Shown: in pieces, positions 10,183-22,044 of the stretch
Numbering within the stretch: the first letter of the stretch is position 1
Layout: the number at the start of each line of letters is the position of its first letter
DNA from: Jacaranda mimosifolia
Taxonomy: Eukaryota; Streptophyta; Magnoliopsida; Lamiales; Bignoniaceae
Assembly: GCA_018894105.1 (NCBI GenBank)
Contig: CM032121.1
Location: 30,480,230 to 30,544,229 of the forward strand
DNA: 64,000 nucleotides
Direction: 5' to 3'
Made by a program: the position numbers and the translations under genes
The notes under the pieces: model-generated
The model's input: the letters and a program-made list of their open reading frames with translations, nothing else
Told to the model about the DNA's origin: nothing
Databases searched by the model: none

Positions 10183-13100
10183 GTACAAACCTATACAGGG
10201 GATATTTCATAACTGCTGGACCAATCTAATCAATAGTTTATCACCTTAGCCTGTACTGTGTTTAATTCCAGCGGAGCTCCCTCGTATGCTATGCTATGTA
10301 GCAACTAAATATTTGGGTACAGACAATCCCAATCATTCTCACATCTCAATCACATATTATCAATTCTGTTGGTCACAATTCTCAATTGTCTGTTATCAAT
10401 TATTGTCTAATCACTAGTTTGCCATATTCTTAGTCGTTATTTAAAATTTCTCAATACTGTATTTTATGAGATTTTTTAAAATGGGATAAAAATACTGTAC
10501 CTCACCTTATTATCCCAATCAAACTAGCCCTTAGAGTTAAATTATATCAATTTTTATCAAAGACTTCATAAATTAAAGCTCACGTCTAAAAAGATCATAA
10601 ATGAAATTAATAGTTAATTGCATGTTTGGTGGACCAATTTTCAAAGACCTCTCTAGCTTAAACGTCACTTGGATGCGATGATTCACTTCCTGACCCAAGT
10701 TCTATTAGTGTCAATTCAACGCTTTTAAACAGTAGTATTCGTCGTCCTTCTATTTTTCTACTTTTTTGGAAATTGTAAATTAAATATAGCTTAATATACT
10801 GAGAGCATGCTTCAGAATTTATCAATATAATACTTCAATTTCTTCTGTGAACTAAATGAATGAGTGTATAAGAAATTACATGCCTTTAACTGAATATATA
10901 ATTATTTGAATTTCAAAAAATGAATTAAAGATAGTACTTATCTATGGTAAGTCTAGTTATCCTTCGTGTGATCGATGTGATTTATAATTTAAGAATTGAT
11001 AGTAGCATTTCAAAATATATTGTACATACATGTACTCCATTGATTGTTTGAGATCAAGTAATTAATTTAGAGTATTGCAGATATTAGTTAATTCTCCACA
11101 TTTTTGTGTCTTTTTAGTAGCCTTGTTGAAATTGACGCTAACAACTCCTGAAATTATTTGTTTGAAACATAATTTTTTTTAACACAAGTAACAACTAATT
11201 TTTATTACAGTAACCAACATGTATTAATGAAGGAATCATTTCAAAGTCACAAAAGTAACAACTTCAGGTACACGCTTTCCCACCAACATATATACAATGA
11301 CCGAAATTAAAGTTGCAAAATATATATATATATATATATATAAATTAATTTTGCCGATGCGTGAGATTGAGGTCCATAATTATAAGATCTTGATCAATAA
11401 ACTTTAGTTTAAATATGGCTTTTAAAGTATGAGATTTTGAGTTTAAACGTTTATCATAATAATAGTTTTTATCTAGTTTTATAGTAATTTCGTCAATTGT
11501 TGATTGTTATAGTCTTAATTGATAGATAATAAAAAATCGTGTAAAGATAATGCAATCTATTTACTAAAAAAAGAATGAAATCTTGAATTTTAATTTTTTA
11601 ATTTAATTACTATAAATTAAGTGAAGAGATGAAGATATGCTACCAAGATTATTTCTATCTCGAATCATCCTAGATATCTCCCTCGTAACTGAAATTTTTC
11701 TACATACTTCCGAATTTCAGTTTCGTCAAAATAAAATTCTTTCCATCTACATATCAATTACGTACCACACTTTACAATTCATTCTTTTGCGTATTGACAT
11801 TATTTTATTATCGTTATATGAAATTGAATATATTATAGTATTTTAAAACAAAATATTCAAAGTTTGTTCCAAGACATCTCTTTCTGGACAAAATATTCAA
11901 AGTTTGTTCCAAGACATCTCTTTCTGGAATATATATATATATATATAGTTTTTTACGTTAAAGTTCAAATATAAAATTAGAAAGTACCCCATGCATCTAA
12001 TTAATATACAATTATCATGCATCTAGAAAGTGGCCTTGCCTGGGGGAGACGCCGGTCATTCAACTCCACAAAAATCATTTAATTAACTTTTGACTCACAA
12101 TCAGCTAGCTGTAGCTGCTTGCACATAACCTTTTAATTAAAAAGAAAAACAAATAATAACAATAATAATTGAGTAAGATTTCATAATTAATATCAATATT
12201 GAATAAGTCATGGTCCACCTTTTGGGCATTAATTAGATGCAACCTAATTACCTAGAGATAGAGACAATCCAAGAATTTTGCCATAAACAAGCTATTTTAA
12301 TTTGCAACTAAGTCTTTAACTTGCTATATATGGTGCAGCTAGTTATATATGTTGACTAACTAATTTTATTTTCATGATTTTGGGTATCGCCATTAATTAT
12401 TTCACTTGATATGAGCGAAGACAAATAGATTGACCAAAAATGAGATTGATTGCCTACTGATATTTCGGTTTAATGTTTCATGAGGTTTAGGAAAAATTAA
12501 GCCCATCAAGGTCTTGTCAACTTAATTCCACTATTATAATTATATTTGAATTTGAATCTTTAAGGTACGTGCATGGTTTTTATTATTTTCAATATTTTTT
12601 TATATATTATTTGTTTTTTATAAATATTAATTTCAACATTGGGGTTTTTTTTGGGGACACGCTGGTGACCCCAATTATTTATTTTAAATTTTAATTAAAA
12701 TTAAGTTTCAATCATTATCTGAAGATGTGAAAGTTCGAATTAAGAGCAAAATTTTCCGTACTCATATCTTTAGTACTATGTATATATATTATCGTAATAA
12801 TAATTTCCGCATTGATCATCTTGTAAATTTTCTCCAGGTACAATTTTTGAACTTATTTATTGCATTTGTTCTTGACAATTTTGAGACTACGAACCATTCA
12901 ATTTAAACAATTTATTATACTATTTAGTACAATCCGATCACATTAAACAAAATTTAACTTATTACTTATTATTTTTTTAATAAAATTAATCAAGATAAAC
13001 AAATTCAAAGTAACTCACTACAAGAAAACAGAAATTAGCAATAAGATAACAAGCCAGAATATCAAATTAAGTTGCATTGAATTGTATACATATTTAATGA

Positions 13101-14098
13101 CAAAAAAGTTTATTTATAATCATAATTCTCACAAACTTATCAGTACGTAAGAAAGCTTATGCTAAGTTGCCACTATCAAAAAATTAATAAAAAATTATTT
13201 ACAAATTATTATTATTAATAATTAATAATATGTGTATATCGACAATTAAATAATAATAAAAATTACCGCAATAATCTATGACAATACTCAATAATTATCA
13301 CTGTACATATATTATTAAGTATCAAATACGGCAACTTAGATAAAGTTAATATCATTATTAAATTATCAAATAAAAACTATTATTATTTAAAGGTTAATAA
13401 TTTTTTAACACTTATTATTTAATATATATTATTACTAATATTATTTTTTTTTTCTCAGTTCAGGGGCATAGGCATATCTTAAAACTGAGGTCTGAGGGTA
13501 TCCTGAAAAATACCATTTAGCCCAACCAAATTAAGCTACGACGGCCCCTCGCTGGTCTACATACATACATATAATAATCTCTACATATACGCAAAAGGCC
13601 CTTTTGCCATGGCCTTGCATGGAAAATGGAAATGGGTAGGTGAGAAATGAGAATTGAGAAAGCACCTTGTGCTGTGCTGTGCAGTGCAGTGCAGTGCTCT
13701 CTCCGTCTTTCTCCTACTTTCAGGTAAAGATAAGCTAAAAAGTAAAAGCCACGCGGCGCGTTATCTTTTATGTCAAACTTTATTGAGAAGCCTCCATTTT
13801 TGCCCCCACCCATTCTTAATAATAATTTAAGCAAAGACCACATATATCTAATGAACTCATCATCTTCAACACCAAGATTACCACTCAGATTCCACTTGGT
13901 TCTATTTCCATTTCAGTTTTTAATTTTGGGGTTTTGAGAATGCCAAAAAATAATTATTTATTTTTATTTAAAAATAAAAATTTGTTTAAAAATATTGAAT
14001 TGAGTAGGTATGAAGATAAAAACATAAAAAAGTTTATATATATTATTTTATGCATAAAAGACACATATTTTAGAATATATATTGATGAGGGCATAAAC
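10183..14098. other. Intergenic, AT-rich, no gene seen
   Basis: About 3.9 kb without a supportable gene. It holds TA microsatellites (about 11320-11342 and 11930-11947), a perfect 40-bp tandem duplication (11848-11927) and a short CTGTG/CAGTG repeat (13669-13697). ORFs at 11637-11846 and 13517-13843 show no family features and are probably chance. Confidence 0.55.
11848..11927 (+). repeat. Perfect 40-bp tandem duplication
   Basis: A 40-bp unit beginning ACAAAATATTCAAAG is present twice without a mismatch (11848-11887 and 11888-11927), followed by a TA repeat. The lack of differences points to a recent slippage event, and the copy number is likely to vary. Confidence 0.9.
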
Positions 14099-14985
14099 TG
14101 TTTGGGGACGTATTGGGCTAAGGTCCAAATCAATTGACCAGATAGCAGGTCGATAAAGATGCTTGGTGAAGTGACGGGGTCAAGTCCTGCAACTAATAAC
14201 AAACGTCAGGCTTGCAGAGAGGCCCTCGGTTAAAGGACTCTGACACTCAAGTTAGTATAATCGACTAGAAGATGGAGCAACAGAGAGAGGGCTTCTTGAG
14301 TGATAAATGGCATACCTTACTGAAGGCTAACAATGAGATATTTATAGCCTTCTTGGTGTGATTGACATGTCTATAATGCCCTTACTGCACAAAAAAAGCC
14401 TTTTGTCCTTGCTTGGGGACCTTTAAGTTTTATTCAACTTGTGTACTATTCAAGGTGACGCTGTCTCTAGCTACATAGGACAAGGTAGTACACTGGTGGC
14501 GTGCACTAACCTGGTGCGGCTGAAAATATAGTATAGGTGGCGGCACGCGCCGTTAGTGCGGAAACATGCCACTTGTCAGTGTATTCAATGTGGTGGAGAA
14601 GGTGTCGTGCCTGATCGACGTCCCCGGTCGAGACTGTCGATCTCCCCAGTCGAGACTAGTACTTGCATGCGAGTCATTTGCTAGACTCTGTTCGACAGGA
14701 TGGTACTTTGTCATATTCAAATGCCTCTCTAGCTGAGCGCTAAAAGAAACTTCCTCGATCGTAGTCGACCATACTCCGATTTACAAGAGCGAACGCTGAT
14801 ATTCGCGCTGGTAGATAGAGCCCAATAACATCAAATTTGATCGATTATGTGGTCAGGCCACGGCCAGTTGGGCCTGACAGGTGAATGAGTTGACAGCCAG
14901 TTGAGCCGATAGGTGAATGGGTTGTAAAGCACCGTGTCTTTGCTTCGATCAAGTGTTATTAGGTTGGGCCTGTTGTGCTGTTCCA
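14099..14985 (+). mobile_element. Gypsy-type solo LTR remnant
   Basis: A GC-richer block starts abruptly with TGTTTGGGGACG in AT-rich DNA. It includes a TATA-like ATATTTATAGCC at 14338-14349, then repeated GTCGAGACT motifs near 14623-14660, and ends around GTGCTGTTCCA. Near 14866-14932 there is an approximate 31-bp tandem duplication (GCCAGTTGGGCC... / GCCAGTTGAGCC...). The composition and absence of coding fit a long plant gypsy LTR. I could not find a matching 5-bp target duplication, so both edges are approximate. Confidence 0.5.
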
Positions 14986-15704
14986 TATCATATATATAAT
15001 TTTTTTTCCCTCTTATATTTGAAGGAGTGCGTCTTTTATGCTTACATCTTTTAAAAAACATATTTATACTTTAATAATTTTGAAATGATGAGAGGACACT
15101 TTATGTTAAATTTAATTTGATTTTGATTGATGTGATAATAAAATAATAGAATAGGTGTAAAAAAATAAAAAATAAAAAAATAAATGGCATTTCCAGTACA
15201 AAGCTAGTATAGACAAATGATTTTTAGTTTTGAAATAGTAAAAAAAAATAAAAATATGTCAATGAGAAAAACAAATTTTAGTAAAGGAAAAAGTGAATAT
15301 TCATAGTGAATGTATAACAAGAATTAGCGCAAAGATTTATATAATTCATCTGAATTTGGTTACTATCACATGTGAGGATTATAGAATTTCGTTATATTGA
15401 AAAGACATAAAAAAATGTATGATACAACTGTCGAAAGTCACATATATTTCCAACTCCAAAATAGGGTATAAATATTAAATACTAATATGGTGCATCTTGT
15501 CAATGTCACGAATGATTGGGCTTAAATATTTGAGACGAACTCATTCAACTCATATATAGATTGGATTAGCCCAAATATGAATTGTTTTAGGGCAATAATT
15601 GAAGGGATATTCTAGCTATATAATTTTCTAGAAAGATCATTTTTTTGGAAAATTTGATATTTCAATCAAAGAAAACAAATGAGTAATAATGTAATAGACA
15701 AATA
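14986..15704. other. Intergenic, nothing recognised
   Basis: AT-rich sequence without coding potential or clear repeats. Confidence 0.5.
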
Positions 15705-16044
15705 TCTCGTCATAATATATACTACATATAAAATTTGAGAGTTTTAGTGGTATGTCATTTTATAAATTGACAAAATTAACTCCACTTTAAAAAATATTGA
15801 CAATGTATTTTTTTTTTTTTATTATCTCTCTAAGTTTTTTTTTTCCTATCATATTATTTGTTTTTTCTTTTTTCATCCATCGATTTACTTTATCTAATTT
15901 TTTCTTTTATTTATTCTAAAAATTAAAATAAATGTACTGAAAATATTAAATGATATAGTAACATATAAAAGAATAATTGAATATTTTATTTACTTTATAT
16001 TAAAAAAAATTTAGTACATACATCGAGTATGTCAAATTTACTAG
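15705..16044 (+). mobile_element. Small non-autonomous Helitron
   Basis: The 3' end has the Helitron signature: a short hairpin (ACATAC, loop ATCGA, GTATGT at about 16015-16031) followed 9 bases later by CTAG, with host T next. The 5' end begins TC after a host A, followed by an AT-rich start (ATATACTACATATAAAATTTG) common in plant Helitrons. There are no TIRs and no target duplication, as expected for insertion between A and T. At 340 bp it encodes nothing. It lies about 330 bp upstream of the HSF HSE/TATA region. Confidence 0.55.
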
Positions 16045-16376
16045 TATAAATAAATTTTTCTAAATTATTTTTAATTAATTTGATATTTCCCATCAGATCA
16101 ATTTTTTGATTTAAACGTGGGATGGGCTATGTTGGAATCACCGAAAAATTATGAAATGGAAGAATATATATATATATATATATGTGATATGTGATAAGGT
16201 GTGGGGATGAAGAATGGAAAAATTCCAAGCCAAAGAACAAAAGGAATAGACATTTACTTGATAATACACGTTTAGAAAAATCAGCGGTGACTATGGGACA
16301 AAATTGCGCCCATTTCTTAGATTGGTTGTTCGAAAGTTTGAAAACAGTAGTAAAGTGGGCAGTTGTTTCTAAATTT

Positions 16377-16384
16377 TTCTAGAA
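16377..16384 (+). promoter_or_regulatory. Heat shock element core TTCTAGAA
   Basis: TTCnnGAA, two inverted nGAAn units in tail-to-tail orientation, lies about 60 bp upstream of the TATA-like box of the HSF gene. A second weaker candidate, TTCGAAAGTTTGAAA, is near 16330. HSF binding here would allow auto- or cross-regulation within the heat response. A full three-unit HSE is not present, so this is suggestive only. Confidence 0.4.
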
Positions 16385-16437
16385 CCCCATGTCACTTTCT
16401 TTAGACCGCCCCATTATTATCTTCTTTTCTTTCCCAC

Positions 16438-16447
16438 TATTTAAATT
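16438..16447 (+). promoter_or_regulatory. TATA-like box of the HSF gene
   Basis: TATTTAAATT, followed by a CCCC-CGCATCACAC stretch and then a purine-rich leader. A transcription start near 16470 would give a 5' UTR of about 390 nt holding the two uORFs. Confidence 0.45.
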
Positions 16448-16543
16448 CCCCCGCATCACACGCCTCTAGAAAGAAAAATAGAAAAAGGGAAAAGAAGAAG
16501 AAGCAACTCACAGAATATTTTCACAGCGTTTCCCAAAGAAGTT

Positions 16544-16618
16544 ATGGTCGATTTCCCCTTGCGGCGGATCAGCAAATCATCATCAGAAGAAGATGAAAAA
16601 GCCAATGGAAGTTGCTAA
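16544..16618 (+). CDS. uORF1 in the HSF leader (24 aa)
   Basis: The first AUG of the predicted HSF leader opens a 24-codon reading frame ([20 protein letters not shown] then NGSC) ending with TAA at 16616-16618. It overlaps uORF2 by 26 nt in another frame. Its role could be to tune which ribosomes reach uORF2. I see no family for the peptide. Arabidopsis HsfB1/TBF1 is known to carry two uORFs, so a pair here is a reasonable parallel, not proof. Confidence 0.5.
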   Translation: MVDFPLRRISKSSSEEDEKANGSC

Positions 16619-16718
16619 AGTTCCGAAACACGATCTCGTCCATTCTCGCGTTTTTCTGTTTGGATTCTACTGCTGGGGTTGGGAGTTCCTCACTGCCCTC
16701 TTGCTCTTTAGTTGCTGA
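16593..16718 (+). CDS. uORF2, candidate conserved regulatory peptide (41 aa)
   Basis: ATG at 16593 opens a 41-codon frame ending at TGA 16716-16718, 140 nt before the HSF start. The N-terminal half is basic ([14 protein letters not shown]). The C-terminal half is dense in aromatic and hydrophobic residues and ends [19 protein letters not shown] just before the stop. Such C-termini are typical of uORF peptides that stall the ribosome in its exit tunnel. A sequence-conserved inhibitory uORF is established for HsfB1 mRNA in Arabidopsis. Whether this is the same peptide family I infer and cannot test here. A ribosome stalled here would reduce translation of the HSF. Confidence 0.6.
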   Translation: MKKPMEVAKVPKHDLVHSRVFLFGFYCWGWEFLTALLLFSC

Positions 16719-16858
16719 TCAATAAACACAAAAATCTCTTTATTATTTCAACCGACTATAGCTTTGATTTTTCTTCTTGTTTTTTTTGGGATTATACAAT
16801 CTCTCGAGGGAAAAAAATAGAATTTTTTCTTTTTATTGGGTCGGGGGTTGGTGAGAAA

Positions 16859-18588
16859 ATGGCGCAGAGGTCTGTTCCGGCGCCGTTTTTGACGAAGACG
16901 TATCATTTGGTGGATGATCAGACCACCGACGACGTGATCTCGTGGAACGAGGCTGGTACGACGTTTGTGGTCTGGAAAACTGCGGAATTTGCCAAGGATT
17001 TGCTGCCCAATTATTTCAAGCACAACAATTTCTCCAGCTTCGTACGCCAGCTCAATACGTATGTAAGTCTTCTTCTTCTTCTTGGTATCATTTTTCCCTT
17101 CATTATTACGAATTACTATTGATCTTCAATGTTTTTGCTCCCACTGGACCTTAAATTTTTATGGAAAAAGCATAAAAAATAAACATATGAAGAACAATTT
17201 TCTCGTTAAAATCTAAAATCTAAGTGCCAAAGATGGCTAGAAGTAGATGGAATTGGATGTTTCTTTAGACAGAATCAATTGTCCAAAAGTCGATGTGGTT
17301 CGCCTCGTGTAAATTAATGAAGAAGATAATAATAAAAGTAGCCCAGCCTACTTTTTGAGTCGATTGACTCCGTGGTATAAAGTATTTAGGAAATATGTTC
17401 TGTGATATTCTTGTTCCACAAGAAGAATAATCTTGGTGTGTTGAGGATAATTTGATAAGACTAGTTACTGGAGAGTTGCTTCTTGATCTCGTCATTGAAG
17501 ATAAACCTCTATTTTGCTAAGAAGTTCCATTTATAATAGCTAGGAGCCGGGGTTGCCCCCGGGGGGGGGGGGGGGGGCGGTCATGGGTGACATGGGTGGG
17601 GTAGGAAGAGAGAGAGAGAGAGAGAGAGGGTAATATATACGGGTTAAAAACTGGTTTTGGTTTGTTATCCCTACTGTGTAAGAAGAAACTTATCCTCTTG
17701 AGGATTTTAAGCATATAGATGTGAGAGTTTACCGCGTTTTGAGCTTTAAGTGAAAATGTTTTAGGTGGGGAAGTAGGCAGGCTATCGTTCTCCGGCCTGT
17801 CTGGACAAATTACGCCTTCTGAACAAGCAAACGTCCATCTAACAGTATGGTAAGATGTTATGTAGCTAGGATGGCCTAATGCTTGGGTAAGATCAAATCT
17901 TTTTCATGCTTTATTGGCTCTATCGCATATCTTGGTCTATAGCTCGATAGGACCTCGTATTGTGCATTTTGATGGAAACATTTTGAGTCTTTTGGTAACT
18001 TAATGTCGTTAATGTTACATAGAACATGAACTTCCTTCCGTTGGTAGTGAAGTATGATCATAAACTTTCTTCCATTGGTAGTGGTATATTACTTTTTTAT
18101 GGATCCAAATATGGATATGTGGTTCATAATAGGGCACATGGAGAAATTATTTTTATCTAATAAAATCGTGTGAAATTAAACTAAAGTAATACGTATCTTC
18201 TCTAATCCACTCCCAAACAAACTGAGTCTTGACTGGCCCCCATCCACGTTTGAGCTGCTGGGCTGCTGGGCCATTGTCTAGCCTAGCTAACGTTGTATGG
18301 TTTTGCCTGCCTGTTCTTTTACAAAAGCAGGAAATGGGATATGACTTTTGATATCCAAGGTCATACATGTACTGTAGGTGCAGCGATTTTATTTTATATA
18401 GTTTTGCATAGAGGCTGAATCAGATTAAGAAGATATATTGGGGATAAGTGATACTATAATTTCTACAAAATATAATATTTTGAAATGAGATTATTATTAA
18501 GGCAGTGAATTGGCGGGCGATGTACTTGCATATTGTACCCATATGATTAATTTATGTCACGCATCATTTATAATAAGCAGTTGCTCGA

Positions 18589-18622
<34 letters not shown>

Positions 18623-21206
18623 CTACTTTTGTCTAGTTCCCAGCCGAATAAGCAGTTGTTCAAGATGTTTTCAATTTCCTTTTTCTTCTAACTTGACGGC
18701 TGAAAGAGGAGGCTGGCGATAAGCATAGTCGCTCGCTGTTGGGGATCTATTGAGTTGGCTTTACGTCGTAAAGTTCGGCTTGTTTAGTGGCAGTCAATTC
18801 CATGTGACGTGCTTCTACCATAATTAAAGTCGTGAAAAAGATTTGTTAATAGTGCATTTAGTCTTCTTCTTGGTGCCATGAAGCTTGGTGGGTAGGTATT
18901 GTAGCATGATGATTTAGAAGGATCTAGAGAGCATCATAATGAGTGGCACATATTAGATGATTAGTAGAGGATCTTCGCAACAAAATAGGTAAACACGAGT
19001 AAGTATAAGAAATTGATGCTAACATAATGTATTTAATTACCTACGCACGCACATGATTTTGAGTAATTCCCCCCCTTCCCATTTTTATTATTTATTTTTT
19101 TATTTTTTTATTTTTTATCTTCGTTGGTTCCCAACATTTATTAAATTTTGAGATGGTAATAAGTTTGGACGGTACTCCAAATTGCTTTGATTTGCTTCGC
19201 TTGGGCTATAAGTAGATTTCATGATAGGTTTTGGCTTTAATTTTTTTGATTGACCTGACTTATTATACATACCTATGCAAGTTATATGTATTTATTATTT
19301 ACTGTGCATGTACCTTTATATATATTTATTTATATTTCAAAAGGAATCTCTATAAAAATATAAATATGAATATGTTTGTAAATTAAAATATGAATATTGT
19401 GTTAATTATTTTGTATATTTAAAAATATATATATATATATATATGACGTGTAATTCTTCATAAACTAAGTCATTCATATAAAATTCGTAAATGAATAATT
19501 CTTTGTTGATAAGATTGTTTTCTCATATTTAAAAAACTTTTGATCATATTACTTTTTTTTTTTAAAAAAAATTCAAAGTGACAAATCGGGTGCTTTGGCG
19601 CAAATTTTTTTGGTGGATCCGGGTCCCTAGACAGACCCACAACGATTCGACCCCTTGTCATCGGATCTGCTTAAGTTAATCAACTTTAACAAGATAACTT
19701 AAGTTGTAAACTTATTGGGCTTTAACGTTGTCTCCTCTAGGGCTGTCAATGGATCGGATTTTAGTCCGAATTCAATCCGAATTTTAGGATTTTTATTCGA
19801 TTAAAATATTCAATGGATCAGATTCGATTATAAATATTCAAAATCCGAAATAAGTAGATCGAATATGGAATTAAGCAATTCGATCCGTTAAAGATCCGAA
19901 TATGAATTTTAATATTTTTTATTAAATTAATACTCTTATATATAATATTAATAATATTTTAAAATAAAATTTATATATTATATTGACATAATATTTATAT
20001 TAACATCTATATTATACTATTAATATTGAGTTTTTTAACATAAAAAATAAGATGGATATTGATAAAATATTAAATATAATAACATATAATAATTTATTTA
20101 TACATTAATATAATGTGAAAAAAGGACTTTAATATTCAAATATTTAACTTTTTGACTAATATATAATAAAAAGTTGTCAAAAATTCAAATATGATATATA
20201 TTTACTTTATAAATACAATATTTTTATAAAATTTAAAAGGAAAAAAACAAGAAAGAAAAAAAATGAAATCGGATCGGATTTTGGATATCCATCGAATTCG
20301 GATATGGTACTGATTAACAAATATCCTATCGGATTTCGGGTCGGATTTGGATATAAATTTTGTTAATCGAATTCGGATTCGGATATGAAAAATTCGATCA
20401 AAATTCGACCCGTTGATAGCCCTAGTCTCCTCTTTAGTCACAATTTCTTATACCAATGGAGCAATTGCTGCAGTGATTTATCTAATCAATTTCTATTATC
20501 TGGTTAAAGCCCACAAAATTGAATATACTACTCATTTGCCCAGGGTTTTCGAAAAACTGTTCCTGATAAATGGGAATTCGCCAACGAAAACTTCAAGCGA
20601 GGACAAAAAGAGCTCCTCGCGCAAATTCGCCGCCGGAAAACGGCATCTACACAGAATCCGCCCAGCGCGAAGCCTGGAGCCACCGATAACGTAACTTCAC
20701 CAGCAAGTTCCGGCGAAGACCTCGGCTCGAGTTCCACCTCGTCTCCTGATTCCAAAAATCCTGGCTCATTGGAGACGCAAGTATCGGCTCAGCTCGCCGA
20801 CTTATCCGGTGAGAACGAAAAGCTGAGGAAAGATAATAAAATGCTCAGCTCCGAGCTCGCACAAACCAAGAAACAATGCGATGAGTTGATAGCTTTTCTG
20901 ACTCAGTGCGTGAAGGTGGCGCCTGACCAAATCAGCCGTATTATGAATCTCGGCTCTGAGGCAGGCGGTGGCGGTGGCGGTGGCGGCAGCGGGGAGGTGG
21001 GCGGTGGAAATCCTGATTGTGATGATGACGAAAAAGAAAATTGTATGAAATTGTTTGGGGTGCTGGTGAAAAAGAGGAGGGGCTGTGACGAGAATACTGA
21101 TTTTTCTGGGCCGGATAAGAAAGAAATGAAAAGGAGTGTGGAGGTTACTGTGCCTTGGATGAAGATTTCTGTGTCACCTGGGGAGAGTAGCAAGGTTTGT
21201 AACTGA
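16859..21206 (+). CDS. HSFB2: Heat stress transcription factor, class B2 (HsfB2a/b-like)
   Basis: Exons 16859-17062 and 20544-21206 encode 288 aa. Residues about 8-100 are the HSF DNA-binding domain ([55 protein letters not shown]). The intron falls after RQLNTY, the usual position in plant HSFs, with GT/AG borders (gtaagt, ttgcccag). A leucine-rich coiled coil (about 143-193, HR-A/B without the class A insert) gives oligomerisation. [11 protein letters not shown] (237-247) is the class B repression motif, with adjoining basic residues likely forming the NLS. No class A activation motif is present. An in-frame ATG at 16712 would add 49 unrelated residues; I chose 16859 because it gives the family N-terminus. 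The protein probably represses or fine-tunes heat and defence genes in the nucleus. A glycine run (209-216) is a local oddity. Confidence 0.93.
17063..20543 (+). other. 3.48-kb intron of the HSF gene
   Basis: A long intron for a plant HSF, where this intron is often only 100-1000 bp (from general knowledge). It contains a G homopolymer (about 17561-17577) followed by a GA microsatellite (about 17609-17628), TA repeats near 18588-18611 and 19428-19443, and a complete hAT MITE (19738-20424). No coding sequence or alternative exon is convincing. The G run could form a G-quadruplex in the coding-strand RNA or DNA. Confidence 0.8.
19738..20424. mobile_element. hAT-type MITE in the HSF intron, 687 bp
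   Basis: It begins TAGGGCTGTCAATGG and ends GTTGATAGCCCTA, with an exact 8-bp target duplication GTCTCCTC on each side (19730-19737 and 20425-20432), the hAT hallmark. The interior is built from degenerate ATCCGAAT/ATTCGGAT motifs. A related architecture (TAGGGGTGTAAACG ends) is at 52288-53105. The right end stands about 110 bp from the splice acceptor. Confidence 0.85.
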
Positions 21207-21786
21207 CCATATACTTCACGCCACATGTCTCAGGATGTCTTGTGAGGATAGTAATGGAATAGGGGTATAGTCTCAGAGCAGACATAAGGTAGTATAGAGA
21301 CGCTGTCCAACCGTAAGGGTGGGGATATCGTACGGTCAAAATAAAGGAGTTTTCAAGTTGATAAAAATTCCTACACTTTTGAGTCGGAGAATCAAAAGCA
21401 AAGGGGTTTTCCAATCTCAAAATTTTTTATGTAAATTTCGGTTTGGAGTCTTGTAATCAACCTTTGTCGTGAACAAGTTTATTTGTCTTTGATGGGACAC
21501 GTTGTGTATGATGACCTTTTAAGTGTTTGTTTTGTCACAAACGAATTAAAAGCGTAGACGAAAAAAAGGAAAAAGGACCAGATGAGATTATTTTCAAAGT
21601 GCACACTTTCTTCATAAATTATATACTTTTTATAAGCTATGAGTTGTGTCTAACAAAAAGTAGTTCAAGCATAGAGGTTATAAGTAGGTCGGTTCTGAAC
21701 TAATCTGCCTAGCGTACAATTAAAAAATTAAAAAAAAAAAAAAATAGTACTAGCTCCTTTATTAAGCTATTATACTTATAAATGTA
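21207..21786. other. HSF 3' flank up to the retrotransposon nest
   Basis: Presumed 3' UTR and downstream DNA. No canonical AATAAA is obvious in the first 200 bp. No other gene is seen. The sequence ends at the probable target duplication TGTAT (21783-21787) of Copia element A. Confidence 0.5.
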
Positions 21787-22044
21787 TGTATTATTATTTT
21801 GGTAGTAGAAGTCTGTGATCAACAAGTAATTAAGGTAAGAGTGGAGTTTTTTGTCTTTAGGATAAGTTAGCCCCGCAGTGGTGCTTATAACAAACTGGCT
21901 ATCATCTTTCAAGATGCAATGATTATTTCAAACAGTAGCAGCACTACAAATCATCTAACACTCAATTCAAGCGTATTGAAGCTCTCTCTTTTGTTATTGG
22001 ACGATGCAGAAATGTTATATGAAATGAGTTTTCTAATGATGAAT

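Noticed and set aside
13517..13843. 108-codon - strand ORF
   Set aside because: It crosses simple repeats and has no recognisable domain or splice context.
16712..16858. In-frame ATG at 16712 as the HSF start (49 extra residues)
   Set aside because: The extension is low-complexity and unlike any HSF N-terminus, while ATG 16859 gives the usual short lead before the DNA-binding domain. The extension could be translated only if uORF2 is bypassed.
20413..20694. 93-codon + ORF overlapping HSF exon 2
   Set aside because: It starts inside the hAT MITE and reads exon 2 in the wrong frame. The spliced frame after GGTTTTCG at 20544 is the real one.
20769..21206. Separate 145-residue protein starting at 20769
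   Set aside because: The codon there is TTG (Leu143 of the HSF). It is the C-terminal part of the same HSF exon.
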